Assembly (NCBI RefSeq): GCF_047739745.1
Contig: NZ_JBLLVA010000022.1
Coordinates: 1 to 64,000, forward strand
Direction: 5' to 3'
From: Pseudaminobacter sp047739745
GTDB lineage: Bacteria; Pseudomonadota; Alphaproteobacteria; Rhizobiales; Rhizobiaceae
Length of the DNA: 64,000 nt
Positions 49,005 to 58,335 of the stretch are shown piece after piece. The notes beneath the pieces were generated by a model, which worked only from the letters and a program-made list of their open reading frames with translations, had not been told where the DNA came from and did no database searches. The position numbers and the translations under genes were made by a program. How positions within the stretch are numbered: the first letter of the stretch is position 1; each line of letters opens with the position of its first letter.

Positions 49005-50486
49005 TCATGCCTGATCGGTGATCAGCCGGCGCAACAATTCGAGCTCCTGCGCCAGCGTGTTGTCGCCGCCCGAGAGATCCTCGATCTTGCGCACGGCGTG
49101 CAGCACCGTGGTGTGATCCCGACCGCCGAAACGCCGCCCGATCTCCGGCAGCGAGCGCGGCGTCATCACCTTGGCCAGATACATCGCGATCTGGCGCGGC
49201 TTGACGATGGTGCGGGTGCGGCGGTTGGAAAGAAGCTCGGTCTTCGAGACGTTGTAGTGCCGTGCGACGATGCGCTGGATGTCCTCGATACGCACGCGCT
49301 TCGGCTCACCCGAGCGATAGATATGGCCCAGTATCTCATCGATGCGCTCGATGGTGATCTGCGGCTCGAAGGATTGCCGGAACAGCAGCTGGTTGAAGGC
49401 GCCTTCCAGTTCGCGCCCGCTGCCGGTTACCGTGCGCGCGACGTGGCAAAGGATCTCTTCTCCGATGTTCAGCGTCGGGTCTTCGGCCTTGGCGCTTTCC
49501 AGCCGCAGCTTGAGGATGTCGAGCCGCATTGCGTAGTCCGGAGCCGACATTTCAAGCGCCACGCCGCCGTTCAGGCGCGAGCGCACGCGCGGTTCAAGCG
49601 ACTCCAGCTCGGAGGGCGGGCGGTCGGCGGCAACCACGACCTGCTTGGCGCTGTCGAGCAGCATATTGATCAGATGGCAGAATTCGTGCTGGATCGACTT
49701 GCCCTGCAGGAACTGCATGTCGTCGATGATCAGGAGGTCGATGTCGCGAAGCTGCTCTTTCAAGGTCAGCGCATTGTTGTCGCGGATGGCGGTGGCGAAG
49801 CGCCACATGAAATATTCGGCGGTAAGATAAACGACGCGGGATTTCGGGTTCTGTCGCAGCGACTCGGCGGCAATCGCCTGCAGCAGATGCGTTTTGCCGA
49901 GGCCGACGGTGGCGTGAAGGAACAGCGGGTTGAAGCGCGAAGTGGATTCGGCGACCGTGCGCGCCGCTGCCAGCGCCACCCGATTGGAAGGCCCTTCGAT
50001 GAAGGATTCGAACGTATAGCGCGCATCAAGCGGCGAGCCGAGTATGCTCTGCCGGAATTCGCCCTCGCCCGAGGCAGCGCCGGTGCGGACCGGAGCCGCG
50101 CGCTCCATGCCGACCGGGGCCGCGGTAGTGCCGTTGGCAAGCACCGAGTGGGTGCTGCGGACAGCCTTGCGGGGAGGCAACTGCTCCGCTTCGTCGGAGG
50201 CCGGAGTTAGACGGGTGGCGGTTCGCACCACGATATCGATCTTCAGGATTTCAGGGTCTTCCTGCTTCCAGAGATCGTTGATGATGTCGAGGTAGTGACT
50301 GTTGATCCAGGAGCGCAGAAACGCCGTCGGTACGGAAATCCGCACCAGGCCCTTTGAGGCCTCCGCCAGCTTCATGCGACCGAACCAGCTCGAATAAACT
50401 TCGCCTCCAAGCCGTGCCTTCAACTGCGCGTTGACCCGGTCGAATGTTTTTTCCGCGCTGCTGGAAGCCGCTTCGGAAGCCGCCAT
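49005..50486 (-). CDS. dnaA: chromosomal replication initiator protein DnaA
   Basis: 493 aa from ATG 50486, with GAGGGGAAC upstream; an upstream frame to 50741 is not supported. Domain I is at about 15-90, a linker to about 150, the AAA+ domain has Walker A VGLGKTHLLQAI and Walker B LLIIDDMQFLQGKS, and the DNA-binding domain IV contains GRRFGGRDHTTVLHAVRKIE. It unwinds oriC. A long non-coding region with a perfect DnaA box lies upstream. Confidence 0.98.
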   Translation of the reverse strand: MAASEAASSSAEKTFDRVNAQLKARLGGEVYSSWFGRMKLAEASKGLVRISVPTAFLRSWINSHYLDIINDLWKQEDPEILKIDIVVRTATRLTPASDEAEQLPPRKAVRSTHSVLANGTTAAPVGMERAAPVRTGAASGEGEFRQSILGSPLDARYTFESFIEGPSNRVALAAARTVAESTSRFNPLFLHATVGLGKTHLLQAIAAESLRQNPKSRVVYLTAEYFMWRFATAIRDNNALTLKEQLRDIDLLIIDDMQFLQGKSIQHEFCHLINMLLDSAKQVVVAADRPPSELESLEPRVRSRLNGGVALEMSAPDYAMRLDILKLRLESAKAEDPTLNIGEEILCHVARTVTGSGRELEGAFNQLLFRQSFEPQITIERIDEILGHIYRSGEPKRVRIEDIQRIVARHYNVSKTELLSNRRTRTIVKPRQIAMYLAKVMTPRSLPEIGRRFGGRDHTTVLHAVRKIEDLSGGDNTLAQELELLRRLITDQA

Positions 50487-51320
50487 GGTGTTCCCCTCGA
50501 TCAAATTTCCTCGGAAAGGAAAGCCGGACTTGGCGTTCCCTTCTATGCCGCTATGCATCGTCGAAACCCCTCGAATTTCCTGCTGCCCGTTCTGTGGCGA
50601 CGTGCGGACACGCCTCTGCCTCGCCCGGTACAGGCACCCCCGCCGCCATTGTTGGAAACGGTGCATTTCAATGTCACAGCCACGCCCGCCTGGCGTGGCA
50701 GCCGCTCTATACGCGCGGCAAACAACAAACTCTCCGGCCACGTGACCGGACTGCGCATCTACTTACAAAATAAACTTACCCCGCTTTTTACTCACATCAG
50801 AAAGGACAAATCATACGCGTCCGCGGAATCGCTCCGCGCTAAAAATCTTACGATTTTCAGGTGGGTACTCGGACCGAGGGCCCGTCCCTTTCGATGAGGA
50901 GACACTACAAAAAACGCTGTGGGCAGGGCAAGGCCGCATCTAACGGTTTTTTAAGCAATCCGGTCGGCGAAATGCTTGACTCGGGGGTTGCGACGACTGC
51001 CAAAATTGGCAAGGCGTTGCGATTCAAACTCTTTTCCCTCCGGTCAAAAATCGGACCGCCGGGAGGAAAATATTTCAAATAATTTGCTTGACATGCGGTT
51101 GTTAACCGGGGCTCGACCGGCGCTTGAACAAGCTGTGGATAAATGTTCGCAACTCGTTGATAAGAAAAGGCGATTCTTGCCGGCGCAAAAACTTGCAACC
51201 CCTTATGGCGCCGCCCGAAGACATAAGTAATTACGCATATGCCGGCAAAGGGTATTTCGCCCCATGCCACACGCTTGGGTAGACGAAGGGAGCGGGCTCA
51301 CAAGCTATTGTTCGGCAAAC
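50487..51320. promoter_or_regulatory. long non-coding region upstream of dnaA
   Basis: About 830 bp, locally AT-rich, with no convincing gene. It contains a perfect DnaA box TGTGGATAA (51134-51142), a two-mismatch box CGTTGATAA (51155-51163), CTTGAC motifs at 50974 and 51087, GANTC methylation sites (about 50826, 51016 and 51172), and small hairpins CGCGGA/TCCGCG (50822-50838) and AAAATC/GATTTT (about 50842-50857). This fits DnaA autoregulation. One good box is too little to call an origin. Confidence 0.5.
51134..51142 (-). promoter_or_regulatory. DnaA box
   Basis: TGTGGATAA, the exact reverse complement of the consensus TTATCCACA. It is about 650 bp upstream of the dnaA start and suggests autoregulation or a local replication role. 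Confidence 0.65.
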
Positions 51321-51347
51321 GAAAAAAACCCGGCGGTTAGGCCGGGC
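51321..51347 (-). terminator. intrinsic terminator after rpsT
   Basis: On the minus strand GCCCGGC and GCCGGGT form a 7-bp stem with a 6-nt loop followed by seven T. It lies 26 bp after the rpsT stop and separates rpsT from the dnaA leader. Confidence 0.85.
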
Positions 51348-51372
51348 TTCTCGATCCGTGCTGAAGATGGGC

Positions 51373-51639
51373 TCAGGCAGAAAGGGTCTTGAGCCGCTGG
51401 GCCAGACGCGAAACCTTCCGTGAAGCGGTGTTCTTGTGCATCACGCCCTTGTTGGCGGCGCGCATCAGTTCGGGCTGCGCGGCGAGGAATGCGGCTTCGG
51501 CTGCGGTCTTGTCGCCGGCCGTCAGAGCCTCTTCGACCTTCCGGACAAAGGTCCGGACCCGCGAGCGACGGTTCTTGTTGATCGCCGTGCGGCGAGCAAT
51601 CTTGCGGGTCGCCTTTTTGGCCGAGGATGTATTGGCCAT
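51373..51639 (-). CDS. rpsT: 30S ribosomal protein S20
   Basis: 88 aa, normal length, very rich in Lys/Arg/Ala. It starts MANTSSAKKATRKIARRTAI and keeps the helix ending NTASRKVSRLAQRLKTL. S20 binds 16S rRNA early in assembly. It lies between the enoyl-CoA hydratase gene and dnaA, an order frequent in Rhizobiales. Confidence 0.97.
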   Translation of the reverse strand: MANTSSAKKATRKIARRTAINKNRRSRVRTFVRKVEEALTAGDKTAAEAAFLAAQPELMRAANKGVMHKNTASRKVSRLAQRLKTLSA

Positions 51640-51798
51640 GATGCCTCTCTTTTGTCTCAGAAATACGCCTGAACGTCAGGGCGCAAAAAACAAGCGGGCA
51701 GCCGCAAGGCCGCCCCGGTTGATGCGGCTTATAGTGTAGCTTTCCCGCACAGTCAACGCCGTTTTGACCCGGACTTTTGCATGGCACACCGCCGCGGC

Positions 51799-52572
51799 TC
51801 AGCGGTTCGCAAAGCTTGCCGTGCGCTTTTCGGCGAATGCCGCCATGCCTTCCTTCTGGTCTTCCAGCGCGAACATGGAATGGAACAGCCGGCGCTCGAA
51901 GCGCAGCCCCTCCGACAGCGTCGTCTCATAGGCGCGGTTGACGGCCTCCTTGGCCATCATCACCGCCGGCAGCGAGAATTCGGCGATCTTTTCGGCTGTC
52001 TTCAGCGCTTCGTCCAACAGGTCGACAGTTGGCACGACGCGCGAGACGAGGCCTGAGCGCTCCGCCTCGGTGGCGTCCATCATGCGGCCGGTCAGGCACA
52101 TGTCCATCGCCTTCGCTTTGCCGACGAAACGCGTCAGGCGCTGCGAGCCGCCCATGCCGGGCATGACGCCGAGCGTGATTTCGGGCTGGCCGAATTTCGC
52201 GGTTTCTCCGGCGATAATGAAGTCGCACATCATCGCCAGTTCGCAGCCGCCGCCCAGCGCATAGCCGGACACCGCCGCGATGACGGGTTTGCGGATTCGC
52301 GTGAACGCTTCCCAACCGACGAAAAAATCCTCCAGATAGGCTTCGACGAAGCTTTTCGATTGCATTTCCTTGATGTCGGCGCCGGCGGCAAAGGCCTTTT
52401 CCGAACCGGTAAGCACGATGGCGCCTATTTTCGGGTCGGCCTCGTATGCATGGCATGCGGCAAGCAGTTCGGTCAGAACCGTGGTGTTCAGCGCATTCAG
52501 CGCCTTCGGCCGGTTCAGCGTGACGAGACCCACCTTGCCGCGAGTCTCGACGATGATCGTTTCATAGGCCAT
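51799..52572 (-). CDS. enoyl-CoA hydratase
   Basis: 257 aa from ATG 52572 with CCAGGAGG upstream. The crotonase oxyanion-hole segments EKAFAAGADIKEM and SGYALGGGCELAMMCDFIIAG are present, and the catalytic glutamates are in place (EITLGVMPGMGGSQRL). It hydrates trans-2-enoyl-CoA in fatty-acid oxidation. It follows mutM by 44 bp in the leftward group. Confidence 0.93.
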   Translation of the reverse strand: MAYETIIVETRGKVGLVTLNRPKALNALNTTVLTELLAACHAYEADPKIGAIVLTGSEKAFAAGADIKEMQSKSFVEAYLEDFFVGWEAFTRIRKPVIAAVSGYALGGGCELAMMCDFIIAGETAKFGQPEITLGVMPGMGGSQRLTRFVGKAKAMDMCLTGRMMDATEAERSGLVSRVVPTVDLLDEALKTAEKIAEFSLPAVMMAKEAVNRAYETTLSEGLRFERRLFHSMFALEDQKEGMAAFAEKRTASFANR

Positions 52573-52616
52573 CGGGCATCCTCCTGGTTTGCGTCGCGCC
52601 GCCGCAACACGATTAC

Positions 52617-53507
52617 TTAACGCTGGCACTCTGGGCAATAGAACGTCGAGCGGCCGCTCTGCACGATGCGGGCGATATGGCCGCCGCAGCCCGCTTTGGG
52701 ACATGGCATTCCCTCACGGTCGTAAACGGAGAAGGAGTGCTGGAAATAGCCGAGCGATCCGTCGGTCTGGACATAATCGCGCAATGACGATCCTCCCGCC
52801 TGAATCGCGTCGGCGATCACCGAGCGCACGGCGTTGGCCAGCCGGTCGCAAGCTTCAGCGGCCTTCCTGCCGCCCGCAGCGATGGAACCGGCGGATCGCA
52901 ACGGCGACAGGCCTGCCCGCCACAGGGCCTCCGAAACATAGATGTTGCCAAGGCCCGCAATCAGCCGCTGGTCGAGGAGAGCGGCCTTCAGCGGCGCCTT
53001 CCGGTCGCGGAACAGGCGGCTCAGAAGCTCGCCGTCGAGCCTGTTGCCGGTCGGCTCGACCCCGAGACCGGCCAGCATCGGGTGATCGTCGGCATTGGCT
53101 TCCGCAAAGAGCATGAAGCCGAAGCGCCTCGGGTCGTTGAAGACGATGCGCGCGGCCTCTTCCTGCGGCGAGGCGACGTGAAAGACCACATGATCGTGAG
53201 CCGCCGCCTTCGAGCGATCGTGATGGAAGACGCCGGGAGCCTCGACATCTCCTTCGCGCTCCACCCGGAACGATCCCGACATGCCGAGATGGCAGATCAG
53301 CACCGGCCCGTCTTCGATGTGAGCGGTCAGATATTTCGCCCGACGCCCGAGCGAAATCACCCGGCGTCCGGCAAGCCTTTCGGCGAAGCGATCCGGAAAG
53401 GGGAAGCGCAGGTCCGGCCGCCTGGTCTCGACAGCGACGATCCGCGCGCCTTCCAGGACAGGTTGCAGGCCGCGCCGCACGGTTTCGACTTCGGGAAGCT
53501 CAGGCAT
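52617..53507 (-). CDS. mutM: formamidopyrimidine-DNA glycosylase
   Basis: 296 aa from ATG 53507. The N-terminal PELPEVETVRRGL contains the catalytic Pro and Glu of the Fpg/Nei family. A helix-two-turn-helix (ALWRAGLSPLR) and a C-terminal zinc finger CPKAGC...CPEC (C-x4-C rather than C-x2-C, then C-x2-C) follow. It excises 8-oxoguanine. Its start overlaps the end of deoB by eight bases, an unusual coupling. Confidence 0.95.
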   Translation of the reverse strand: MPELPEVETVRRGLQPVLEGARIVAVETRRPDLRFPFPDRFAERLAGRRVISLGRRAKYLTAHIEDGPVLICHLGMSGSFRVEREGDVEAPGVFHHDRSKAAAHDHVVFHVASPQEEAARIVFNDPRRFGFMLFAEANADDHPMLAGLGVEPTGNRLDGELLSRLFRDRKAPLKAALLDQRLIAGLGNIYVSEALWRAGLSPLRSAGSIAAGGRKAAEACDRLANAVRSVIADAIQAGGSSLRDYVQTDGSLGYFQHSFSVYDREGMPCPKAGCGGHIARIVQSGRSTFYCPECQR

Positions 53508-54741
53508 TGTGTCTGATCCCCGCGTGGAACGAGGTTCCGTGGGAGCCGGACGCCAGTCCGAGGTGCTCGGCCACGGTCTCACCGATATCGGCAAATGTCT
53601 TTCGCAAGCCGACGCTGCCGCCAGGCAGTCCGGGCGCGATGCCGAAGATCGGCACCCGCTCGCGCGTGTGCTCGGTGCCGTGCCAGGATGGGTCGCAGCC
53701 ATGGTCGGCCGTGAGCAGCAGCAGGTCGCCGGGCTTCAGGCGCGATATCGCCTCCGGCAGCCGCCGGTCGAAGGCTTCGAGTGCCGCTGCATAGCCGGCA
53801 ATGTCGCGGCGGTGCCCGAACAGCGTATCGAAATCGACGAAATTTGCGAACACCAGATCGCCGTCGCCGGCCTCGTCCATCGCGGTAAGCGTGGCATCGA
53901 ACAGCGCCATATTGCCGGCCGCCTTGCGCACCTCTGTGACGCCCTGATGCGCGAAGATGTCGCCAATCTTGCCCATGCCGACGACCTTGCTGCCCCGCGC
54001 CTTCAAGCGGTCGAGCAGCGTTGGCTCTGGCGGCGCGACGGCGAAATCGCGTCGGTTCGCCGTTCGCTCGAAATCGGCCGGCGTCTCGCCGACAAAGGGG
54101 CGGGCGATCACACGCCCGATATTCAGCGGATCGACAAGCCGCCGCACGGCCAGGCAAAGATCGTAGAGACGCTCCAGCCCGAAATGCGTCTCGTGTGCGG
54201 CGATCTGCAGGACCGAATCCGCCGAGGTGTAGCAGATGGGCTTACCGGTGCGGATATGTTCCAGGCCAAGTTCCTCGATGATCTGCGTGCCGGAGGCGTG
54301 CCTGTTGCCGAGGATGCCGGGAAGCTTCGCTTGGCCGATGATCGCGGAGACCAGATCGGCGGGAAAGGTGGGCTCGGTGTCCGGGAAATAGCCCCAGTCG
54401 AAAGTTACCGGCACGGCGGCGATCTCCCAATGGCCGGAGGGAGTATCCTTGCCGCTCGATACTTCATCGGCCGCGCCGTGAAACGAAAAGGGTCGAAGCT
54501 CGGCGTCAGCCCCTTGCGATGAAAATCCGGTTGCGATCTTGGCCGCATGGCCGAGACCGAGCGACAGCATGATCGGCACATGCAGCGGTCCTCGACGCAG
54601 GCCGTCGCTATCGGCGCCGCCGTGCGCGCAAGCCTCGACAATATGGGCAAAGGTATTTGCGCCGGTATCGCCAAAGCGCGCCGCATCGGCAGCGCCGCCG
54701 ATGCCGAAGGAATCAAGTACAAACAGGAATGCGCGCGCCAT
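53500..54741 (-). CDS. deoB: phosphopentomutase
   Basis: 413 aa, alkaline-phosphatase superfamily. It starts MARAFLFVLDSFGIGGAADA (metal-binding Asp), keeps TPSGHWEI and, near the end, LTADHGCDPSWHGTEHTRERVPI (metal ligands Asp and His). It interconverts ribose-1- and ribose-5-phosphate (and deoxyribose forms) in nucleoside salvage, using Mn2+. Its end overlaps mutM. Confidence 0.95.
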   Translation of the reverse strand: MARAFLFVLDSFGIGGAADAARFGDTGANTFAHIVEACAHGGADSDGLRRGPLHVPIMLSLGLGHAAKIATGFSSQGADAELRPFSFHGAADEVSSGKDTPSGHWEIAAVPVTFDWGYFPDTEPTFPADLVSAIIGQAKLPGILGNRHASGTQIIEELGLEHIRTGKPICYTSADSVLQIAAHETHFGLERLYDLCLAVRRLVDPLNIGRVIARPFVGETPADFERTANRRDFAVAPPEPTLLDRLKARGSKVVGMGKIGDIFAHQGVTEVRKAAGNMALFDATLTAMDEAGDGDLVFANFVDFDTLFGHRRDIAGYAAALEAFDRRLPEAISRLKPGDLLLLTADHGCDPSWHGTEHTRERVPIFGIAPGLPGGSVGLRKTFADIGETVAEHLGLASGSHGTSFHAGIRHNA

Positions 54742-54823
54742 CTGGATTTTCGGGCCTATAGTTGCCGGCTGGCCCAGAGATAAGGTTCGGCGCCGCCATT
54801 GGCAATTCGCAATGCGCCGGCAA

Positions 54824-55417
54824 TCAGCAGTTGTCGCAGGTCACCTGCGGGCTCATACGCGGCCTGAGATAGTAGGTTTCGCTCATGTCCAGCCCATCGA
54901 AGGCCGCTGCCAGGCCGAGCGCCGGCTTGGCCTCGGCCGACCAGGTGATGACCGGCTTGTAGTTGAGCTTGCTCTCGACCCGCACCAGAAACGTGCCGGG
55001 GATCATCAGCGCGTCGGGAATGGTGGCAACCGTATCCTTGACGTAGGGACGGGTCACCGCATCCATCTTGCGCGACCATCTGATCAGAACCTCCGAATCC
55101 GGCTCGGGCGTGACTTCTATTCCGGTGACAATGATCTCCGGCTTCGATCTTTGATAGGGCTGCAGGATCGATTCGCTGACCTTCATGACCGCCTGGAGCT
55201 CGGTGGTGTTCGTCGTCGGATTCTGCGTTACGAGATCGGCCACCATGCTGCCGACGCGCGCCACCTTCTTGTTGGCTTCGATGCCCTGCGACAGTTCCAT
55301 GGTTACGAAATACATGGCCAGCAGCAACGGCGCGACGAGAGCGAATTCCACCGCGGCGGTGCCGCGTCGGTCGGCCCTGAGGCCGGCGATCTTGCGCCAC
55401 AATCCAGACATTCTCAT
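54824..55417 (-). CDS. TadE-like pilus assembly protein
   Basis: 197 aa from ATG 55417 (GGGGGCGCAT upstream; ATG 55411 also possible). An N-terminal basic part is followed by DRRGTAAVEFALVAPLLLAMYFVTMELS, the TadE signature (pseudopilin-like: G-x-A-A-V-E-F-A then a hydrophobic helix). The rest is a periplasmic domain ending with a Cys pair (VTCDNC). TadE/F are minor pseudopilins of the Flp pilus. It follows the second TadE gene by 32 bp. Confidence 0.85.
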   Translation of the reverse strand: MRMSGLWRKIAGLRADRRGTAAVEFALVAPLLLAMYFVTMELSQGIEANKKVARVGSMVADLVTQNPTTNTTELQAVMKVSESILQPYQRSKPEIIVTGIEVTPEPDSEVLIRWSRKMDAVTRPYVKDTVATIPDALMIPGTFLVRVESKLNYKPVITWSAEAKPALGLAAAFDGLDMSETYYLRPRMSPQVTCDNC

Positions 55418-55449
55418 ATGCGCCCCCGCAAGAATTTCATGTCTTGGCA

Positions 55450-56049
55450 TCAATCGTTGAACGGCTCGTTCTGCCAGACGGCGGCCGCGAAATGCAGCGT
55501 CTTGCCGCCCGCCAGATTGGACATGGAGGCGCGCATGAAATCGGTCATGACCGGCCATTCATAGAAGACCCGCAGCATGTTCCTGGACTGCGCCAGACCC
55601 GGATCGACCGAAAAGCCCTGAGGGTCGGGCAGCCCACCCTTCGTCAACGCGATCTGCTCGTCGTAGATCTGGAACCCGTCCTTGGCCATTTCGGCGAAAC
55701 TGTCATAGTGGCGAAGATCGACCTTGAGGCCGGGACAACCCTTGGCCACCATGATCTCGAGATGGCCACAGACCATCTGCTTCAGTTTGTCTTGGGTCAG
55801 TTCCGCGCTTGGCCGGATTTGTCCCGTGCGAAACTGGCGCGCGACGTCTTGCGCGGCGTTCGTCAGAACCTGCTGGCCTGCAAAGGAGACACAGCTTTCA
55901 AGGATCGCAAAGACCAGAAGCGAGAATGGAATGGCGAGCATGGCGAATTCGATCGCCGTGGTGCCGCTGCGGTCGCGGTAAAAGCGGCCGAAGAAGCCGC
56001 GCTTTCTGCCAGCCTCGCCAGTCGTCTTGTCCTCGATGCTCTTTCCCAT
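55450..56049 (-). CDS. TadE-like pilus assembly protein
   Basis: 199 aa. The TadE signature DRSGTTAIEFAMLAIPFSLLVFAILE is at about 26-52, after a cytoplasmic basic head. The remaining part is periplasmic with several cysteines. It is the first gene of the leftward TadE pair, upstream of which lies a 153-bp gap. Pseudopilin of the Tad/Flp system encoded rightward at 56.8 kb and beyond. Confidence 0.87.
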   Translation of the reverse strand: MGKSIEDKTTGEAGRKRGFFGRFYRDRSGTTAIEFAMLAIPFSLLVFAILESCVSFAGQQVLTNAAQDVARQFRTGQIRPSAELTQDKLKQMVCGHLEIMVAKGCPGLKVDLRHYDSFAEMAKDGFQIYDEQIALTKGGLPDPQGFSVDPGLAQSRNMLRVFYEWPVMTDFMRASMSNLAGGKTLHFAAAVWQNEPFND

Positions 56050-56202
56050 GGCCCGGGCCCGCCGACCTTTGTTGTCCGATGCGGATTTAGCTCAAATCCC
56101 TTGAGGTCCCGTGTGGATGATCGCTAAATTTGAAAGGGAATGTTTTACCGGGCGACAATATTGCCGGCGGCCTGATCGGAATAGGACGTGGTCGGATAAG
56201 TC

Positions 56203-56637
56203 TTAGTTGCCAGCGTTCATTTCGGCTTCGGACGTCCGCTCCGCCTCGCTCTTGTAGGAGCTTTCGCAATAAGGTGTGCAGGACAGCGTCTGCACATTCG
56301 CGCGACGATAAATCCGCACCGACGATGCGGCGTGGCGGCCGACCGTAATCTGCTCGTCGATGATAGGGCTGCCATCCCCATCCAGAACGACAAGGTTGGT
56401 CACGCCGAAGCCCTTACCGGTGAGCACGATCGTGGTGGCGTCCTGGACCGATGCATCGGCGATTGCCGGATTGCCGACCACGATCGTGTCGGCCGGGCGG
56501 GTGAGCTTGACGATCTTGGCCTGGTTCATCACCACTTCGATGCCGGCGCCGGCCTCAGCCTGCATCGAAAGCCCGAAGACGGCAATGAATGTTGCGGCTG
56601 CGCAAGTAATTCCACGAGATGCTTTCAGCCTGGCCAT
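56203..56637 (-). CDS. pilus formation N-terminal-domain protein (CpaC N-domain-like)
   Basis: 144 aa from ATG 56637; longer frame upstream lacks support. A signal peptide ends MQAEA-GAG. The mature part (VVMNQAKIVKLTRPADTIVVGNPAIADASVQDATTIVLTGKGFGVTNLVVLD) is the secretin N-domain also present at the start of CpaC at 58332. It carries a C-x3-C pair near the end. A free-standing N-domain of this type is known next to tad genes. It is divergent from cpaA. Confidence 0.85.
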   Translation of the reverse strand: MARLKASRGITCAAATFIAVFGLSMQAEAGAGIEVVMNQAKIVKLTRPADTIVVGNPAIADASVQDATTIVLTGKGFGVTNLVVLDGDGSPIIDEQITVGRHAASSVRIYRRANVQTLSCTPYCESSYKSEAERTSEAEMNAGN

Positions 56638-56813
56638 GCGGCGCTCCGGTCGCTTGAGTATTGAACCGAAAATGAACGAGATTGGTGAAGCAAGCGTTAA
56701 GTCGCATTTTTCCGACACCATGCCATTTTTGTTTCGCATGCATTCCGGGTCATCAATCCTTAATGGGATGGGTGCAGACTGGCGGCCGTTTCAGTCCTAG
56801 CGGTGTGGGCGTC

Positions 56814-57335
56814 ATGCTTGTCGCGTCGATCTTCGTCGTCTTTCCATTCTGCATGCTCTTTGCCGCGATTTCCGATATGCTTTCCATGACGATCGCCAAC
56901 CGGGTGTCGCTGCTTCTGGTTGCCGTGTTCGCGGTTGTCGCCCCGCTGACCGGCATGGAGTGGTCGGTCTACGGATTGCATTTCGCGGCAGGCGGCATCG
57001 TCCTTGCTGCCACCTTCGCTTTGTTCGCCATGGGCGGCATGGGCGGCGGCGATGCGAAGCTTCTCGCAGCATCCGCGCTGTGGATGGGACTGAACGTCCA
57101 GTTGGTGGAATATCTCGTTTTCTCGGCCTTCCTCGGTGGTGTGCTGACCCTGGCCATACTGAGCTACCGCAATTCCGCCATATCGGTGTTCACCAGCCGG
57201 AACATGTTCATGCGCAACTTTTCCGAGAGCGCGGGTGGCATACCCTACGGCATTGCGCTCGGCATCGGCGGCCTGATCGTCTATCCCAAATCGCCCCTCA
57301 TGGTCTGGGCCCTGACGCAACTGGCGGCTCAATAA
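56814..57335 (+). CDS. cpaA: prepilin peptidase CpaA (TadV)
   Basis: 173 aa from ATG 56814, which fits the family length; ATG 56763 adds 17 residues and also lacks a strong ribosome site. About five or six membrane segments. The two catalytic aspartates of type IV prepilin peptidases are in SDMLSMTIANR and GMGGGDAKLLA (G-x-G-D). It cleaves Flp prepilin and the TadE-like pseudopilins. The AT-rich 178 bp after it separate it from cpaB. Confidence 0.9.
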   Translation: MLVASIFVVFPFCMLFAAISDMLSMTIANRVSLLLVAVFAVVAPLTGMEWSVYGLHFAAGGIVLAATFALFAMGGMGGGDAKLLAASALWMGLNVQLVEYLVFSAFLGGVLTLAILSYRNSAISVFTSRNMFMRNFSESAGGIPYGIALGIGGLIVYPKSPLMVWALTQLAAQ

Positions 57336-57513
57336 CTTGCCTCGAACCGCTTGCGATCGCTTGCCGAAGGCGAGCGTCGATCCCGCATGTCTGCACGCCG
57401 GCGCGCTTGTAAACTTTAAATTAATCACGATCGTAAGGCATGTATTAACCTTAATTTGACGATTTGCATTGCAGTGTCCGCCGTGGGTTCGAGGGTTAGC
57501 AAGGGCGGGCGAG

Positions 57514-58335
57514 ATGGCTGCATCCCGATTGATCATACTTGGCGTGGCGGTGGCCGCGGCGAGCGGTGCGGGGTACGTTGCCAAGAACATGGCATCGCTT
57601 GCCCCGCAGGAAGCGGCTGTCGATGCCGGTCCGCACGAGCCTTCGATCCAGCTCGCCGATGTCCTTGTCCTGTCAGCGGACGTGCCGATGGGTGCGCCTA
57701 CTGACGGCCATCTTTCCTGGCAGCCATGGCCGGCCGACGGCATCAACGCGAACTTCGTTACCCGCGCGGCCGATCCGGAGGCCATAGAAAAATTGAAGGG
57801 CTCGATTGCCCGTGTCGCCATGTACAGCGGCGAGCCGCTGCGCCGCTCCAAGCTGGTCGGCGAAGGGCAGGGCTTCCTGTCTTCGCTGCTGCCGTCCGGC
57901 AAGCGGGCCATCGCCACGCGCATCGCCGCCGATACTTCCGCCGGTGGTTTTATCCTTCCCAATGACTTCGTCGACGTCATCATGACGCGGCGCGTCGACA
58001 GCGGGTCGGAGGGCGGCGGGGCCGGTTTCGTAACCGAGACCATCCTGAAGAACATCAAGGTCCTGGCAATCGACCAGGCCATCCAGGAAGACGAAGAAGG
58101 TCGTCGCGTCAAAGTCGGCGAAACGGCGACGTTGGAGCTTACACCCCAGCAGGCCGAGATCATCACCGTCGCCCAGCAGATGGCCGACCGCCTGACGCTC
58201 TCCTTGCGTTCGATCGCCGACGCGCAGGAAAAATCCGATGGCGAGGCCGACTACCTCGTTTCCGGCAACGGGCGGCGCGGCACCGTGCGGCTGATCAAAT
58301 CTGGCGAAGTTTCCGAAGTGAGGGCAAGGAAATGA
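57514..58335 (+). CDS. cpaB: CpaB pilus assembly protein (RcpC)
   Basis: 273 aa from ATG 57514. An N-terminal membrane anchor (about 4-25) is followed by the SAF/RcpC domain: VLVLSADVPMGAPTDGHLSWQPWPADGINANFV, then IAADTSAGGFILPNDFVDVIMTRRV. It is a periplasmic part of the Tad pilus. It overlaps cpaC by four bases (ATGA). Confidence 0.92.
   Translation: MAASRLIILGVAVAAASGAGYVAKNMASLAPQEAAVDAGPHEPSIQLADVLVLSADVPMGAPTDGHLSWQPWPADGINANFVTRAADPEAIEKLKGSIARVAMYSGEPLRRSKLVGEGQGFLSSLLPSGKRAIATRIAADTSAGGFILPNDFVDVIMTRRVDSGSEGGGAGFVTETILKNIKVLAIDQAIQEDEEGRRVKVGETATLELTPQQAEIITVAQQMADRLTLSLRSIADAQEKSDGEADYLVSGNGRRGTVRLIKSGEVSEVRARK

Noticed and set aside
50487..51320. Definite oriC upstream of dnaA
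   Set aside because: Only one perfect DnaA box was found; rhizobial origins are usually elsewhere, so it is given only as a possibility.
57405..57460. CtrA sites before cpaB
   Set aside because: Several TTAA tetramers are present, but no pair has the required 7-bp spacing.
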